From Imperialibacter roseus (GTDB lineage Bacteria > Bacteroidota > Bacteroidia > Cytophagales > Cyclobacteriaceae): a stretch of DNA of 64,000 bases. Numbering within the stretch: the first letter of the stretch is position 1; every line of letters begins with the position of its first letter. Where the stretch lies: contig NZ_CP136051.1 of NCBI RefSeq assembly GCF_032999765.1, positions 6,094,501-6,158,500 on the forward strand, written 5' to 3'. A program made the position numbers and the translations under genes. A model generated the notes under the pieces. The model was not told the DNA's origin, searched no databases, and saw only the letters and a list, made by a program, of their open reading frames with translations. Positions 63,451 to 64,000 of this stretch are shown here, piece by piece.

Positions 63451-64000
63451 TCAATTTCGCTCCGGGGCCAAAACCCTGTCAAGCTTCACGTCATGCTGTT
63501 CCGCTACGTGGATCTCTTCCAATATGGGCAGCAATGACAGCCCAACTTTTTTTGTTCTTTCGGGTACTAAAGCGAGAAACCCATCATAAAAGCCCTTGCC
63601 ATAGCCAATGCGGTGCCCGTGTTTGTCAGCTACCAGGAGCGGCACAAAAATCACCGTGCAGAGCGAAGGATCAGCCGGAGGAGCATTTACGGGTTCTGGA
63701 ATCCCCCATTTACTGGTGTTGAAATGTGTTTTGTCGTCAAACCAAACGTGAGACAAGGTGCCTCGCTCAGTGTCGGTGACAGAAGTCATCGTGCGAATTC
63801 CCTCCTGCCACAACCAGCGAATGATGGGCCAGGTGTCTACTTCTTTGAACTTCTCTATAGGCAAAAAAATGTGAACCGGGCCAGGCCCGATCAGCGCCCC
63901 ATTGTTTTTCACCTGCTCAAACAGGCTGTCACAAGCCATCCGCCACTCTTCCTGGCTCAGGGCTTTTCTCTTCTCAAGGTAAATTTTACGAAGTGCCGGT
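63451..64000 (-). CDS. 5-formyltetrahydrofolate cyclo-ligase (5' end outside window)
   Basis: At least 182 codons visible; the start lies beyond 64000. The protein converts 5-formyl-THF to 5,10-methenyl-THF with ATP. The N-terminal LRKIYLEKRKALS (reading through the ATG-like codon at 63939, which is internal), then GPVHIFLPI, a middle helix-strand region and the ATP site GYGKGFYDGFL near the C-terminus are family motifs. It is convergent with the ABC exporter. Confidence 0.92.
   Translation of the reverse strand, partial: PALRKIYLEKRKALSQEEWRMACDSLFEQVKNNGALIGPGPVHIFLPIEKFKEVDTWPIIRWLWQEGIRTMTSVTDTERGTLSHVWFDDKTHFNTSKWGIPEPVNAPPADPSLCTVIFVPLLVADKHGHRIGYGKGFYDGFLALVPERTKKVGLSLLPILEEIHVAEQHDVKLDRVLAPERN

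Overview
The window reads as an ordinary chromosomal segment of a Bacteroidota bacterium, most likely order Cytophagales. The basis is family content (DUF4293, DUF4407, DUF2007, a SusC/TonB-type receptor with a carboxypeptidase-regulatory domain, parvulin chaperone lipoproteins, a PnuC/kinase pair next to a TPP riboswitch), the near absence of Shine-Dalgarno sequences before genes, and several good matches to the Bacteroidota promoter (TTTG, about 18-20 bases, TAnnTTTG). Genus cannot be told by eye. No tRNA, rRNA, CRISPR array, phage or insertion sequence was seen. Genes are densely packed, and several convergent pairs touch or overlap at their stops.

Layout. 1-6449: a partial membrane protein, an ABC exporter and truA on the minus strand, then DUF4293, htpG and a DUF1080 hydrolase. 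6638-12489: Dcp peptidase, two exported proteins of unknown function, a DUF4407 membrane/coiled-coil protein and a TerB-like protein. 12545-16367: proline catabolism dehydrogenase (pruA), a YjjG-like HAD phosphatase with an ArsR-type regulator, a CarboxypepD_reg surface protein and a small hypothetical protein. 16459-18779: an orphan pair of DppB/DppC-like permeases with large insertions. 18780-19163: a gene-free stretch with an orphan terminator. 19164-25737: a lipoprotein, trmJ, a glycan-initiation cluster (polytopic and monotopic phosphoglycosyl transferases, GDP-fucose synthase), pheS and a Rieske-like lipoprotein that lacks the usual histidines.

25740-33939 is a tightly packed run of seven minus-strand genes. 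A SpoIIE-type phosphatase, a STAS antagonist and an RsbW-like kinase form a partner-switching module. It is followed by three SurA/PpiC-type periplasmic chaperones and a MoxR ATPase. This is the most unusual arrangement here: a stress-type signalling switch apparently co-transcribed with outer-membrane folding factors. guaB follows.

35629-41193 is a vitamin uptake and salvage cluster: PnuC-type transporter, NadR-like kinase, a clear TPP riboswitch, a TonB-dependent receptor, a DUF6687-like protein and a divergent thiamine pyrophosphokinase-like protein. 41190-48201 holds prmC, ribD, free-methionine-sulfoxide reductase, an RDD protein and phospholipid genes (psd, cdsA) around a glutamate dehydrogenase and a CPBP protease. 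48262-56832 holds dusB, an EamA exporter, an SLC13 anion symporter, DUF1684 and DUF2141 proteins, a zinc-ribbon membrane protein, two oxidoreductases and a GroES-like protein. 56892-64000 holds rmuC, a truncated and frameshifted antiporter pseudogene, a Tat-exported amine oxidase, a second ABC exporter and a 5-formyltetrahydrofolate cyclo-ligase cut by the window edge.
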